64,000 nt of DNA from Burkholderiales bacterium UBA2463. GTDB lineage: Bacteria; Pseudomonadota; Gammaproteobacteria; Burkholderiales; Burkholderiaceae_A. A program made the translations under genes and the position numbers. Positions 8,900 through 17,442 of this stretch are shown here, in pieces. The stretch's first letter is position 1; each line of letters begins with the position of its first letter. The stretch lies in the NCBI GenBank assembly GCA_002342295.1, contig DDPR01000009.1, positions 1 to 64,000 of the forward strand. Reading direction: 5' to 3'. The notes beneath the pieces are model-generated. The model had not been told where the DNA came from. It did no database searches and was given only the letters and a program-made list of their open reading frames with translations.

Positions 8900-9208
8900 T
8901 CCAAGGGACACCTAGATTGCACGAATGTCTGTAAAGCTAATTCGAATTCAAAAACTGAAATCAAATAAATCCCATCAGCATGGCTCGACTTCCCGTTGTA
9001 GTCTCGAACTTCCACAGGTTTTAGTTTGATGACTGTTCAAGGCCTTTAACTTTCGCAGATTAAAATGCTGACGAACGTAGCAAAAGTGCCCTAAACCTCA
9101 GAAAAGTTGCGAAACGCAACTTTTGGCTCAATTACACGAAATACTACACGTTTATTAAAAATACCAATAAGTCATTGATTTATATAGGTTTTTGACGAGC
9201 CTGGCTTT
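8900..9208. other. Non-coding end of the island
   Basis: About 310 AT-rich bases between the transketolase stop and the tRNA-Asn fragment. I see no gene. The one clear structure is a perfect hairpin at 9102-9124, listed separately. Confidence 0.6.
9102..9124. terminator. Perfect 10-bp hairpin, probable bidirectional terminator
   Basis: Arms 9102-9111 and 9115-9124 pair perfectly over 10 bases around an AAA loop, with A4 and T4 at the outer ends. It lies 200 bases after the transketolase gene and 85 bases before the tRNA-Asn fragment. It could end the transketolase transcript or block read-through from pckG's side. A short T run makes it a moderate terminator; an integrase arm site is a less likely reading. 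Confidence 0.5.
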
Positions 9209-9253
9209 CTGTTAATCCGTAGGTCCCTGGTTCGAGCCCAGGTCGAGGAGCCA
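9209..9253 (+). pseudogene. Displaced tRNA-Asn 3' fragment (attachment-site repeat)
   Basis: 45 bases match the tRNA-Asn 3' half, from the first base of the anticodon loop (C32, with GTT anticodon at 9211-9213) through the T-arm and acceptor strand to CCA. The sequence before 9209 does not pair with the anticodon stem and gives no D-arm or 5' acceptor strand, so the gene is broken. Together with the copy at 1-22 this is what integration into a tRNA gene leaves behind. Confidence 0.8.
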
Positions 9254-9345
9254 GCCCCCTTCCAGCGCCCGCCGGGAACTTCCATAGGGGACTCCTCTAG
9301 GGTCAGAGCGCCCATGAGACGCCCCGTCTCCTTTATTATTTTTTT

Positions 9346-11202
9346 ATGACCTACCCCGTCTCTCACCCCCGCCTTCTGGCCTGGGTTCAAACCATCGCCG
9401 AAAAAACACAACCCTCCAACATTGTCTGGTGCGATGGGAGTCAGGCCGAGTACGACCGCCTCTGCGAACAGATGGTCCAGTCCGGAACGCTGCGCCGGCT
9501 CAATCCAGACAAAAGACCGAATTGCTTTCTCGCCTGGTCAGACCCCTCGGATGTCGCTCGCGTAGAAGACCGAACCTTTGTCTGCTCGGACACGCGCGAG
9601 CAGGCCGGCCCAAACAACAACTGGATTGCGCCGAGCGAAATGCGGACCACCCTCGATGGCCTTTTTGAGGGCTGCATGCGGGGTCGGACCATGTATGTCA
9701 TCCCCTTCTCGATGGGGCCCATTGGCTCACCGATCTCTCAAATTGGTGTTGAGATCTCTGACTCACCCTACGTGGTTGTCAACATGCGCCTCATGACGCG
9801 CATGGGGCGGGCCGCACTCGACCAGCTGGGGGTAGACGGGGAGTTCGTGCCGTGCGTCCACTCGGTGGGCATGCCCCTCGGCCCCGGACAGGCGGATGTT
9901 GCGTGGCCGTGCAACCCAACCAAATACATCGTTCATTTTCCGAAGTCGCGAGAGATCTGGTCTTTCGGGTCAGGGTACGGCGGAAATGCCTTACTTGGAA
10001 AGAAATGTTTTGCGCTTCGAATCGCGTCGACCATGGGTCGGGCCCAGGCGGCGAAGGATCAGGCGGGCTGGCTCGCAGAGCACATGCTCATTCTTGGGGT
10101 TGAGGCGCCATGGGGGCGCAAGTACCACATCGCCGCGGCCTTTCCGTCGGCCTGCGGGAAGACGAACTTTGCCATGCTCATTCCCCCGCGCGAACTCGAC
10201 GATGGCGGGTGGAAGATCACCACCATTGGGGACGACATCGCCTGGATCAAGCCCGATGCTCAGGGGCGGCTGCGCGCCATCAATCCTGAGGCCGGCTACT
10301 TTGGGGTGGCGCCCGGAACAAACTTCAAGACCAACCCGAACTGTATGGCCTCACTCGGTCGAGACGTGATCTTCACGAATGTCGCCCTCACGGACGACGG
10401 GGATGTCTGGTGGGAGGGCATGACCCCCGAAGCGCCCACCCATTGTCTGGATTGGCAGGGTCGGGACTGGACCCCCGCCATCTCGAAAGCAGAGGGGCGA
10501 AAGGCCGCACATCCGAACGCTCGATTTACGGTCTCAGCCACCCAGAATCCCGCGCTCGACCCAGCATGGGACGATCCCCAGGGGGTTGAGATCGATGCGT
10601 TTGTTTTTGGCGGACGGCGCTCGACGACGGTTCCACTCATTACTGAGGCTCGTTCGTGGGAGGAGGGTGTCTACATGGCCGCCACCATGGGCTCAGAGAC
10701 CACCGCAGCTGCCGCAGGTCAGCAAGGCATTGTTCGCAGAGACCCCTTCGCCATGCTCCCTTTCTGCGGCTACAACATGGCGGACTATTTTTCACACTGG
10801 CTTTCGCTGGGTAAAAGGCTCAAGAAATCCGGTGCCTTCCTGCCTCGGTTTTTCTGCGTGAACTGGTTCAGAACCGATGAGGCTGGTCGTTTTGTCTGGC
10901 CTGGATTTGGAGACAACGCCCGGGTGCTGAAGTGGATGTTGCAGCGCCTCGAAGAGGATGCGCAGGGCGAGGAACATCTCTTTGGCGTCTCACCGCGCTA
11001 TGCCGACCTCGACTGGACTGGCCTGGACTTCACCGCCGAACACTTCTCGTCCGTGAGCCACATTGATGCCCAAGAGTGGCTGACCGAGTTCGCGCTGCAC
11101 GATGAACTGTTCGAGCGACTATCTCACGGTCTTCCGCCCGAGCTCAAAGAGATTCGACAGCGCCTCGGAGAGGCCCTAGAGGCCAATCTAGCGAGCCAGT
11201 AA
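9346..11202 (+). CDS. pckG: Phosphoenolpyruvate carboxykinase (GTP)
   Basis: A 618-residue GTP-type PEP carboxykinase, normal length for the family. It makes phosphoenolpyruvate from oxaloacetate and GTP, the entry to gluconeogenesis. The kinase-1 motif FPSACGKTNFAML with the reactive Cys lies near residues 266-278; GDDIAWIKPD and GYFGVAPGTN mark the kinase-2 and PEPCK-specific loops. The N-terminus (HPRLLAWVQTIAEKT) fits an ATG start at 9346, but no ribosome binding site precedes it: the leader is T-rich. Only 92 bases separate it from the tRNA fragment, so its promoter may come from island DNA. Its 3' end overlaps the convergent exonuclease gene by 59 bases. Confidence 0.95.
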   Translation: MTYPVSHPRLLAWVQTIAEKTQPSNIVWCDGSQAEYDRLCEQMVQSGTLRRLNPDKRPNCFLAWSDPSDVARVEDRTFVCSDTREQAGPNNNWIAPSEMRTTLDGLFEGCMRGRTMYVIPFSMGPIGSPISQIGVEISDSPYVVVNMRLMTRMGRAALDQLGVDGEFVPCVHSVGMPLGPGQADVAWPCNPTKYIVHFPKSREIWSFGSGYGGNALLGKKCFALRIASTMGRAQAAKDQAGWLAEHMLILGVEAPWGRKYHIAAAFPSACGKTNFAMLIPPRELDDGGWKITTIGDDIAWIKPDAQGRLRAINPEAGYFGVAPGTNFKTNPNCMASLGRDVIFTNVALTDDGDVWWEGMTPEAPTHCLDWQGRDWTPAISKAEGRKAAHPNARFTVSATQNPALDPAWDDPQGVEIDAFVFGGRRSTTVPLITEARSWEEGVYMAATMGSETTAAAAGQQGIVRRDPFAMLPFCGYNMADYFSHWLSLGKRLKKSGAFLPRFFCVNWFRTDEAGRFVWPGFGDNARVLKWMLQRLEEDAQGEEHLFGVSPRYADLDWTGLDFTAEHFSSVSHIDAQEWLTEFALHDELFERLSHGLPPELKEIRQRLGEALEANLASQ

Positions 11203-12556
11203 GGGGCGTCATTCGTCCCACCACCTTGCTCAAGATTCGATAACTATCCTTGTCGAACTGGGGTCGACCACTCTCGAGGAGGTCCATCACCTCGCCCTCG
11301 CTTCGGGCACTTCCAAGGTAGACCCACCGATCCACCACCAGAACCTCATCCCCCTCCTTCAGCGTGGCGGGACCCTCAAAGGGCCAGCTGCGAATCTTGA
11401 GCCTTGAGAGTGCCAGGGTGAGTCTCAAATGGTGCATCTCCCTCGACTCATCCCCGACGCAAGCGCCCCTGCATCGTTTGAGCTGGTGAGCAAAGCAAGG
11501 CCCCTCCGATCGACCCCTTTCGAGTCCGAGCAGCCTGAGGCAGAGGCCCTCGGCCTCTGCGATGCTGCGGAGGGTTCTCTGAGCCTCGGCACCGCTCTCA
11601 AACAGACCATATAGGGTGTCCTGACGGCCAGGGTCTAATTCCTGCGCAGATCTCACCACCGCCTGGGGATCCTCATGCGCCCCACCCAAGACGAGAGAGC
11701 AGACCCCTCGATTCAGGCGCAGTTGACGGTTAAGGGTGGGCTGCAGCTGCTTGACAAGCGCCGCCTCCCGCAGAAGTGCACCGACCTCCCCTCCCGTCTC
11801 GATCCAGTCCACCCGTCGAATCTGCTGGCTCAGGCTGAGTTCACGGGCCGACCGCACGTCTGCCGAGAAATGCGATAGAACACGCTCTCGAATGTTCTTT
11901 GACTTGCCAACGTAAAGCGGCAGATCATTCTCTCCATAGAACAGATAAACGCCCGGCTTCTCTGGCAATTCGTCAAGAAGATCGATGCCGAGATGAGTCG
12001 GCAGGCTGGGCCGAGCAGTGAGTTCGGTCACGACCCGCTCCAAGACCTCGGGGGCGAAAGAGTCCGTCAGCTTGAGCCAGAACTGCGCAATGAGGTCTGC
12101 ATCCGCGAGCGCCCGATGACGTGTCTGCGCAACAAGCCCATGACGCTGCACAAGACTGTCGAGGTTGTGCTTGCGCTCCTCGGGAAAGAGCTTGCGGGAG
12201 AGTTTCACGGTGCACAGGGTTGTGGCACGAAAGTCAATGCCAGCCCGCTTAAGCGACTGCTTGATGAACCCGTAGTCAAATCGTGCGTTATGGGCCACAA
12301 AGATGCGCCCCATGAGCCGGTCCAGAATCTCCGGGATGAGATCCTCAAAGAGAGGCGCATCCGCAACCATCTCGTTCGTGATGCCGGTCAGATTTTCAAT
12401 AAACGGGGGGATGGAGGTCTGAGGATTGACCAGACTGCTCCATGACTGCAGGCGCCCTGCGTCGAGCGTGATGATGCCCACCTCGGTAATGCGATCTTGG
12501 GTGGGCGTGGATCCGGATGTCTCTAGATCAATAAATGCGAGGGCTTGCACCCTCAC
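11144..12556 (-). CDS. DnaQ-family exonuclease fused to GIY-YIG nuclease
   Basis: A 470-residue two-domain nuclease. Residues 5-165 are a DEDDh 3'-5' exonuclease with D10 and E12 (FIDLETSG), D94 (NARFD), H148 and D153. Residues about 200-275 are a UvrC/Cho-like GIY-YIG domain (GVYLFYGENDLPLYVGKSK, with R223 and R225 following). A Cys-containing tail (CFAHQLKRCRGACVG) follows; the UvrC C-terminal endonuclease is absent. This fusion is known in Betaproteobacteria and is thought to act in DNA repair. The start is GTG. A 12-base palindrome stands just upstream. It convergently overlaps pckG. Confidence 0.88.
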   Translation of the reverse strand: MRVQALAFIDLETSGSTPTQDRITEVGIITLDAGRLQSWSSLVNPQTSIPPFIENLTGITNEMVADAPLFEDLIPEILDRLMGRIFVAHNARFDYGFIKQSLKRAGIDFRATTLCTVKLSRKLFPEERKHNLDSLVQRHGLVAQTRHRALADADLIAQFWLKLTDSFAPEVLERVVTELTARPSLPTHLGIDLLDELPEKPGVYLFYGENDLPLYVGKSKNIRERVLSHFSADVRSARELSLSQQIRRVDWIETGGEVGALLREAALVKQLQPTLNRQLRLNRGVCSLVLGGAHEDPQAVVRSAQELDPGRQDTLYGLFESGAEAQRTLRSIAEAEGLCLRLLGLERGRSEGPCFAHQLKRCRGACVGDESREMHHLRLTLALSRLKIRSWPFEGPATLKEGDEVLVVDRWVYLGSARSEGEVMDLLESGRPQFDKDSYRILSKVVGRMTPLTGSLDWPLGPLRGAVESL

Positions 12557-12568
12557 ATGTTAGACGGT

Positions 12569-12580
12569 CTGTCGCGACAG
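12569..12580. promoter_or_regulatory. Perfect 12-base palindrome before the exonuclease gene
   Basis: CTGTCGCGACAG is a perfect palindrome located 12 bases upstream of the exonuclease start codon and 8 bases after the stop of the upstream gene. Its CTGT/ACAG ends recall an SOS box, but the spacer is 4 bases instead of the 8 of the Escherichia coli LexA site. It could be an operator or simply a short hairpin in the leader. Confidence 0.3.
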
Positions 12581-12587
12581 GCGGGTC

Positions 12588-12929
12588 CTAGGGCTGACCA
12601 TCGAAGCTTTCCGAGTCCACCACCTCCACGATGGTGTTGTCGAGGTCAAACGCCAGTTGAGGGGAAATCCGAAAAAGCGTGTCATCGTCGTCATCGAGGT
12701 CGGCGGTGGCAACCAGGCTGAGGATCACCATGTCATCAAGGGCCACCTCCACGTCCTCGGCGCCCACCGTCGAGAGGTCCTCCTGAATCTCACTGAGAGA
12801 CAGCCAAGAGCGCTCCTTGAGGTGCTGAAGACAGAGTCGTCGCATAACCGCTTTGGCGGGCTCGCTCAGGATGGACATCTCCTCAATCCACTCAAGCGCC
12901 ATCTCAAGCTGATCGTCTGTGTAAGTCAT
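12588..12929 (-). CDS. Hypothetical acidic protein, possible winged helix
   Basis: A 113-residue acidic protein I do not recognise. Residues 20-90 show the helix-helix-helix-strand rhythm of a winged helix (WLSLSEIQEDL, then VEVALDDMVILSLVATADL) followed by a run of five Asp and a strand, which could be the wing. There is no signal peptide or membrane segment, so it should be cytoplasmic. It lies 31 bases upstream of the DnaQ/GIY-YIG gene on the same strand and may be co-transcribed with it. The strong acidity argues against direct DNA binding. Confidence 0.6.
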   Translation of the reverse strand: MTYTDDQLEMALEWIEEMSILSEPAKAVMRRLCLQHLKERSWLSLSEIQEDLSTVGAEDVEVALDDMVILSLVATADLDDDDDTLFRISPQLAFDLDNTIVEVVDSESFDGQP

Positions 12930-13035
12930 GTCCGCCCCCTTGTCGATTTAGATCTCACTATTCGACCAGAAACTTAACGAGCGTGGGTGACAGAGAGAAG
13001 TCAGACTGGGCACACGCTTACGCGAGACCCGACGA

Positions 13036-13452
13036 TCAAGCTGGACAGAGTCGCTCGACGAGGATTCTGTCTGGGCTTGCGCCCTTGGTTCCATCGCGCC
13101 AATCTGAGTTGACCGTGCCCATATGGGTAGACCGGCCTTGGGCTCGGCTCCCTGTGTAGCGCTTCTCGAGCCGTGTGCGCACCTTTTTCTTTCCGCAATC
13201 AATTTCGAGCAGCGAGAGGGTGGAGAGGTGACCCAGCAGGTCGGGATGACGCGCGTCCTCTACAAGCCAAACAAGGGCGCCCTCAGTTGTAGGTCGCACG
13301 GAGAACATCTCAGCGTACTGAACCCTTCCCTTCGGACGGTCCAGAATGAGAAAGTCAGAAGCGCCCGCAGGCACACTCAGCCCCAGAGCCAAGAAGGCCC
13401 AGAGGGAGAGGGGGAGGCTTACCCCAGAGAGTTGGCGTCGTCTTATCTGCAT
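13036..13452 (-). CDS. Secreted protein, surface-adhesin E-like
   Basis: A 138-residue protein with a clear signal peptide (basic RRRQ start, hydrophobic core, cleavage near PAGAS). The mature part has LEIDCGKKKVRTRLEKRY, a Trp, then a P-S/D-x3-E pattern and a Cys three residues from the end. This two-Cys layout resembles the surface-adhesin protein E family (PF16747) of small periplasmic or outer-surface proteins. Recognition is by pattern only. It is divergent from another small secreted protein starting at 13503. Confidence 0.55.
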   Translation of the reverse strand: MQIRRRQLSGVSLPLSLWAFLALGLSVPAGASDFLILDRPKGRVQYAEMFSVRPTTEGALVWLVEDARHPDLLGHLSTLSLLEIDCGKKKVRTRLEKRYTGSRAQGRSTHMGTVNSDWRDGTKGASPDRILVERLCPA

Positions 13453-13502
13453 GACCTTACAATCGGATCTGAGCCGGGATTCTTAAAAAAACCACCCAGA
13501 GG

Positions 13503-13907
13503 ATGACTATGCGCCCAATCCAAGTCTTTGTCACTGCAGTGGTTTTCCTGTTTTCCAGCCCTGTCTTGACCCAGCCCCTCAGCCTTCCCGGTACCGAGGA
13601 GGCCCCCAAACCTGCGCCCCCGCCGCCGCCCAATTGCAAGGTGAGTGAGTTTCGCAGTCTTACGGAGGAACCAGAAAGCCGAAGGCTTCAAGCGGCACTC
13701 AACTGGCTGAAGGGGCCCGGAAAAGACTGCAGTATCGATCGTCTCATTCTGCTAAGAAACAACCGGAATGCTTGGATGGGTACGGTCGATTCGCCCGTTT
13801 TGGCTGGCGCACTCGATGCGCTCATTGAGGAGAAGGCCAAAGATGACCCGGGTGTCATCCAGGGGCTCTACACGTCTCCGGTGCCTCCGGCGAAGCAGCC
13901 GCAATGA
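13503..13907 (+). CDS. Hypothetical secreted protein
   Basis: A 134-residue protein with an N-terminal signal peptide (residues 1-23) followed by a Pro-rich linker (PAPPPPP) and a small domain with two Cys (NCKVSEF and KDCSID), possibly a disulfide pair. No family recognised. It overlaps the next gene by 4 bases (ATGA), so the two are translationally coupled. Confidence 0.6.
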   Translation: MTMRPIQVFVTAVVFLFSSPVLTQPLSLPGTEEAPKPAPPPPPNCKVSEFRSLTEEPESRRLQAALNWLKGPGKDCSIDRLILLRNNRNAWMGTVDSPVLAGALDALIEEKAKDDPGVIQGLYTSPVPPAKQPQ

Positions 13908-14365
13908 GCGACATGAATGCCACGACCGAAGCCATTCAGTTGGCTGTCGCGCCAGTCTTCCTCCTGACCGGCGTAGCGGGCATGCTCAATGCGCTTGGAA
14001 CGCGCCTGGCTCGGGTCATTGACAGAGCGCGAAATCTTCAAACCCAACTCGAGTCGCTCGCTGACACCGCCGAGCTTAAACGACTCAAGATCGAAAAAGA
14101 GCTCGATACCCTTGAGTTGAGAGGCAAGATTATTAATGCCGCCACGGCACTGATGGTTTTGTGTGCGGTGCTTATCGGCCTGACCGTGATGGAGCTGTTT
14201 TACTCTGCCGGCCTGGAGGGTAGGCTCATGCTCAGTCGCTGGGTCTCCCTGTCATTTCTGGGCGGCTTTGGGTTTTTTATCACCGCCTGCCTCATGTTTC
14301 TTGCGGAAATTCTGGTGGCCTCCCAGAGTATTCGACTCGGACGTCAATCTAGACCCCGATCCTAG
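13904..14365 (+). CDS. DUF2721 family membrane protein
   Basis: A 153-residue inner-membrane protein with three hydrophobic helices (about residues 12-32, 72-95 and 108-135) and a charged amphipathic, probably coiled-coil stretch between the first and second (LQTQLESLADTAELKRLKIEK). Layout and the VAPVFLLTGVAGMLNALGTRLARVIDR start match the DUF2721 family, whose function is unknown. The gene overlaps the upstream secreted-protein gene and, at its 3' end, the convergent RND permease by 4 bases. Confidence 0.75.
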   Translation: MSDMNATTEAIQLAVAPVFLLTGVAGMLNALGTRLARVIDRARNLQTQLESLADTAELKRLKIEKELDTLELRGKIINAATALMVLCAVLIGLTVMELFYSAGLEGRLMLSRWVSLSFLGGFGFFITACLMFLAEILVASQSIRLGRQSRPRS

Positions 14366-17300
14366 GACGCCTTGTAGAAAAGCGCGTAGAGCGCTGGCAG
14401 AGAGAAAAGGGTGAGTGCAGTCGCGACGATGAGCCCTCCCATGATGGCAACCGCCATAGGGCCCCAGAAGGCGCTGCTCTGCAGAGGGATCATTGCCAAA
14501 ACAGCAGCAGCGGCCGTCAGGGTAATGGGGCGAAACCGCCGGACGGTGGCGTCGATGATCGCGGTTCGAAGGTCGCTACCCTGTGCCCGCTCCTTCTCAA
14601 TCTGGTCGATCAGGATGAGTGAGTTGCGCATGATCATGCCCATCAGCGCAATAAAGCCGAGCATTGCCACAAAGCCGAATGGTCTGCCCAGCAAGAGAAG
14701 CGCGCCTGCAACCCCAGCAATTCCGAGGGGCGCCGTCGCAAAGACCATTAGGCTGCGCGGCGTGTCCTGAAGCTGAACCACCAGAAGAGTCAGGGTGATG
14801 AAGAGCATGATGGGCAGGCCCGCAAAGATCGAGCTCTGACCCTTTCCGCTCTCCTCCACCTCGCCTGCCTCTTGAAGCATCACGCCTGGGGGAAGGTTCT
14901 GGGAGAGGCCGGAGAGGGCTTGCATGATCTCGGCAGAGACAGCGGGGCCCTGTCGGCCATTGGCCACAGTGGCCTGAAGCGTCATCGCGTACTGCCGATC
15001 TTGGCGCCAGATGACTCCCGACTCCCAGACCATGCGAACGGATGCGATCTTCTCGAGCGGAACCTGCCCACCCTGGGCGGAGGGAAGCAAAAGGCCCCGC
15101 AAATCCGAGAGGGCATCTCGCTCTTGGACGGGCAAGCGCATCTCGATGGGGATGAGCTTGTCGTTCTCACGATACTCGCCCACCGACACCCCCGCGAACC
15201 GTGCCCTCAGAGTCTGGGCCACCGACGAGGCCGATACGCCGAGCTCGCGGGCTCGCGCAAGATCCACAGATACCTGTGCAACGGGGCGCGTCTCGTTCCA
15301 GTTGCTATTCACTCCGCGAAGGTCGGGGTGACGCCTCATGGCCGCTGACACCTCCTGAGCGATCGGCGTGATGGCCTCAGGGCGGTCGGCGAGCACCCGA
15401 ACCTGAACGGGATAGGGCACCGGCGGGCCGTTGGGGAGGAGCTTGATCCGAAGTCGCGCCTCTGGGGCCGCTTCGGGAAGTGCCTTGCTCAAATCGGCCA
15501 GAAGGGCTTTTCGTGACGCCCCTGGAGCCGGAAGAATGATGAGCTGGGCCACGTTGCTCTGGGGAAAGATAATGTCCAGGGGAAGGAAAAATCTGGGTGC
15601 CCCCGAGCCCACCCAGCTGGTAACCGATCCCACCCCCTCAAGGCCTCGAATAGCTGTCTCAATGGACTTGACGGTCTCCTCGGTACGACGAAATCCAGAC
15701 CCCTCAGCCAGCACCACATCGACAAGAATCTCGGGTCTCGAGGAATCGGGAAAGAACTGCTGCTCGACTCGTCCCATCCCGATAATGCCAAGGACGAAGG
15801 TTCCAATGGTCAGCGCGAGCACCAGTCTGCGTCGACGCAGACACCATTCGAGGACCCGCCGAAAGCGCTGGAAAAACGCGCTCTGATAAGCGTCATCACT
15901 GTGGTGCTCGGAGGGGCCATCCTCCTTGCGGGGAGTTTTGAGCAGCCAGACGCCCAGCGTGGGAACAAACAAAACCGAGACCACCCAAGAGACGATGAGG
16001 GCAGCGGCTGTCACCGCGAATATGGCAAAGGTGTACTCGCCCACCACAGACTTCGCAATTCCGATGGGCAGAAAACCAACCGCGGTAATGAGCGTTCCCG
16101 TCAGCATAGGCCAGGCGGTCAGTTCGAATGCCGCAGTGGCCGCCGTGATTCGATCGGCCCCCTCCTCCAGTTTGCGGACCATCATCTCCACCACGATGAT
16201 GGCGTCATCGACAAGCAAGCCCAGCGCAATGATGAGCGACCCCAGAGAGATCTTGTGAATGCCAACCCCCCAGAGTTTCATGAGGAGAAAAGTCGCTGCC
16301 ATCACCAGTGGGATGCTAATGGCGACGATTAGGCCGGGCCTTGGATCAATTCGGAGGGGCTTGCTATGAAGGCCCAGGGCCAGAAGGCTCACCCCCAACA
16401 CAATGGCCACGGCCTCAGCCAGCGTTTTCAAAAATTCACCAACGGAGTTCGCCACGACACGAGGCTGATCTTGCACCTGATAAAGACTCGTCCCAAGCGG
16501 TAGATCCGCCTTAACGCGATCGGAGGCAAGCGCCAGTGCTCGTCCCAGGGCCACCACGTCACCGCCCTTTTGCATAGAAATGCCCAGCCCAACGACCTGC
16601 TCCCCGTTAAACCGCAGCTGCGTGGAAGGCGGATCCTCGAGTCCTCGCCGAACCACGGCCAGATCGCCCAGCCGGAGCATGAGCGTTCCTGCCCGAATGG
16701 GCATGTTCGCGAGGTCTTCGACGGACTGAAACTGCCCCAAAACCCTCAGCGGAATCGCATGCGCATTGGTCTGAAGCGCGCCAGCATCGACCACCGCATT
16801 CTGCTGGCTGATCTGCTGCGCAACGGCCTCCGCGCTGAGAGAGTAGCGCGCAAGCGCCCGACGAGAGAGTTCGAGAAAGATACGCTCTTGCTGCAGACCA
16901 AAGACCTCAACCTTGCCCACATCTTTGACGCGCAGAAACTGAGCCCGAACGGCACGCACCAGATCATTGGTTTCGGCCTGAGAGAGGCCCGGCGCCGCCA
17001 CGGCATAGATCACGCCAAAGGTGTCACCGAAATCGTCATTGAAGTGGGGTCCATCCACTCCCTTGGGCAGGGTGTAGGCAAGATCTGCCATCTTTTTGCG
17101 CACCGTGTAGAAGCGCTGAGGAACCTCCTTGGGATCAAAGTCGTCTTTTATCTGGAAGATAACGGTCGTGGTGCCCGGCTTTGAGAAGCTGGTGATGCGA
17201 TAGACGTTCGGAACATCCTGAAGGATGCGCTCCATGCGATCTGCCACCTGATCTGCCATCTGGCTCGCAGTTGCGCCCGGCCAGTTGGCCTGAACCACCA

Positions 17301-17442
17301 TGACACGAAAATTGAAGGGTGGGTCCTCGTCTTGGCCAAGACTGAAGTAGCTCCCAATGCCCAGGACCAAGAGCGAGACCATTAAAAAGCGGATGAGCGC
17401 AGGATGCTCAAGCGCCCAACGCGAGAGGTTGAATCGGCTCAC
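14362..17442 (-). CDS. RND efflux permease (HAE1/AcrB-like)
   Basis: A 1026-residue inner-membrane pump of normal family length: one helix at the N-terminus, a first large periplasmic loop, a block of helices, a second large loop and a final helix block. The proton-relay Asp pair in helix 4 is present (GLLVDDAIIVVEMM). It would export hydrophobic compounds using the proton gradient, working with the adaptor encoded directly upstream (4-base overlap) and an outer-membrane channel not in this window. Substrate cannot be predicted. Confidence 0.9.
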   Translation of the reverse strand: MSRFNLSRWALEHPALIRFLMVSLLVLGIGSYFSLGQDEDPPFNFRVMVVQANWPGATASQMADQVADRMERILQDVPNVYRITSFSKPGTTTVIFQIKDDFDPKEVPQRFYTVRKKMADLAYTLPKGVDGPHFNDDFGDTFGVIYAVAAPGLSQAETNDLVRAVRAQFLRVKDVGKVEVFGLQQERIFLELSRRALARYSLSAEAVAQQISQQNAVVDAGALQTNAHAIPLRVLGQFQSVEDLANMPIRAGTLMLRLGDLAVVRRGLEDPPSTQLRFNGEQVVGLGISMQKGGDVVALGRALALASDRVKADLPLGTSLYQVQDQPRVVANSVGEFLKTLAEAVAIVLGVSLLALGLHSKPLRIDPRPGLIVAISIPLVMAATFLLMKLWGVGIHKISLGSLIIALGLLVDDAIIVVEMMVRKLEEGADRITAATAAFELTAWPMLTGTLITAVGFLPIGIAKSVVGEYTFAIFAVTAAALIVSWVVSVLFVPTLGVWLLKTPRKEDGPSEHHSDDAYQSAFFQRFRRVLEWCLRRRRLVLALTIGTFVLGIIGMGRVEQQFFPDSSRPEILVDVVLAEGSGFRRTEETVKSIETAIRGLEGVGSVTSWVGSGAPRFFLPLDIIFPQSNVAQLIILPAPGASRKALLADLSKALPEAAPEARLRIKLLPNGPPVPYPVQVRVLADRPEAITPIAQEVSAAMRRHPDLRGVNSNWNETRPVAQVSVDLARARELGVSASSVAQTLRARFAGVSVGEYRENDKLIPIEMRLPVQERDALSDLRGLLLPSAQGGQVPLEKIASVRMVWESGVIWRQDRQYAMTLQATVANGRQGPAVSAEIMQALSGLSQNLPPGVMLQEAGEVEESGKGQSSIFAGLPIMLFITLTLLVVQLQDTPRSLMVFATAPLGIAGVAGALLLLGRPFGFVAMLGFIALMGMIMRNSLILIDQIEKERAQGSDLRTAIIDATVRRFRPITLTAAAAVLAMIPLQSSAFWGPMAVAIMGGLIVATALTLFSLPALYALFYKAS

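Larger units (their letters stand above)
23..9208. mobile_element. Candidate genomic island between tRNA-Asn repeats
   Basis: The segment lies between a 22-base direct repeat of the tRNA-Asn 3' end (1-22 and 9232-9253). At the right end the tRNA identity starts exactly at the anticodon loop (9209), a favoured crossover point of tyrosine integrases. Its codon use differs by eye from everything to the right. Content: split transketolase, TRAP transporter, SDR, LysR regulator, full transketolase. No integrase, transposase or transfer gene is present, so it would be an immobile remnant, one unit of a tandem island continuing to the left, or a metagenome assembly joint at a conserved tRNA. Boundaries are firm as repeats; mobility is inferred. 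Confidence 0.55.

Noticed and set aside
12569..12580. LexA/SOS box before the exonuclease gene
   Set aside because: The CTGT/ACAG ends are 4 bases apart, not 8; kept only as an unnamed palindrome.
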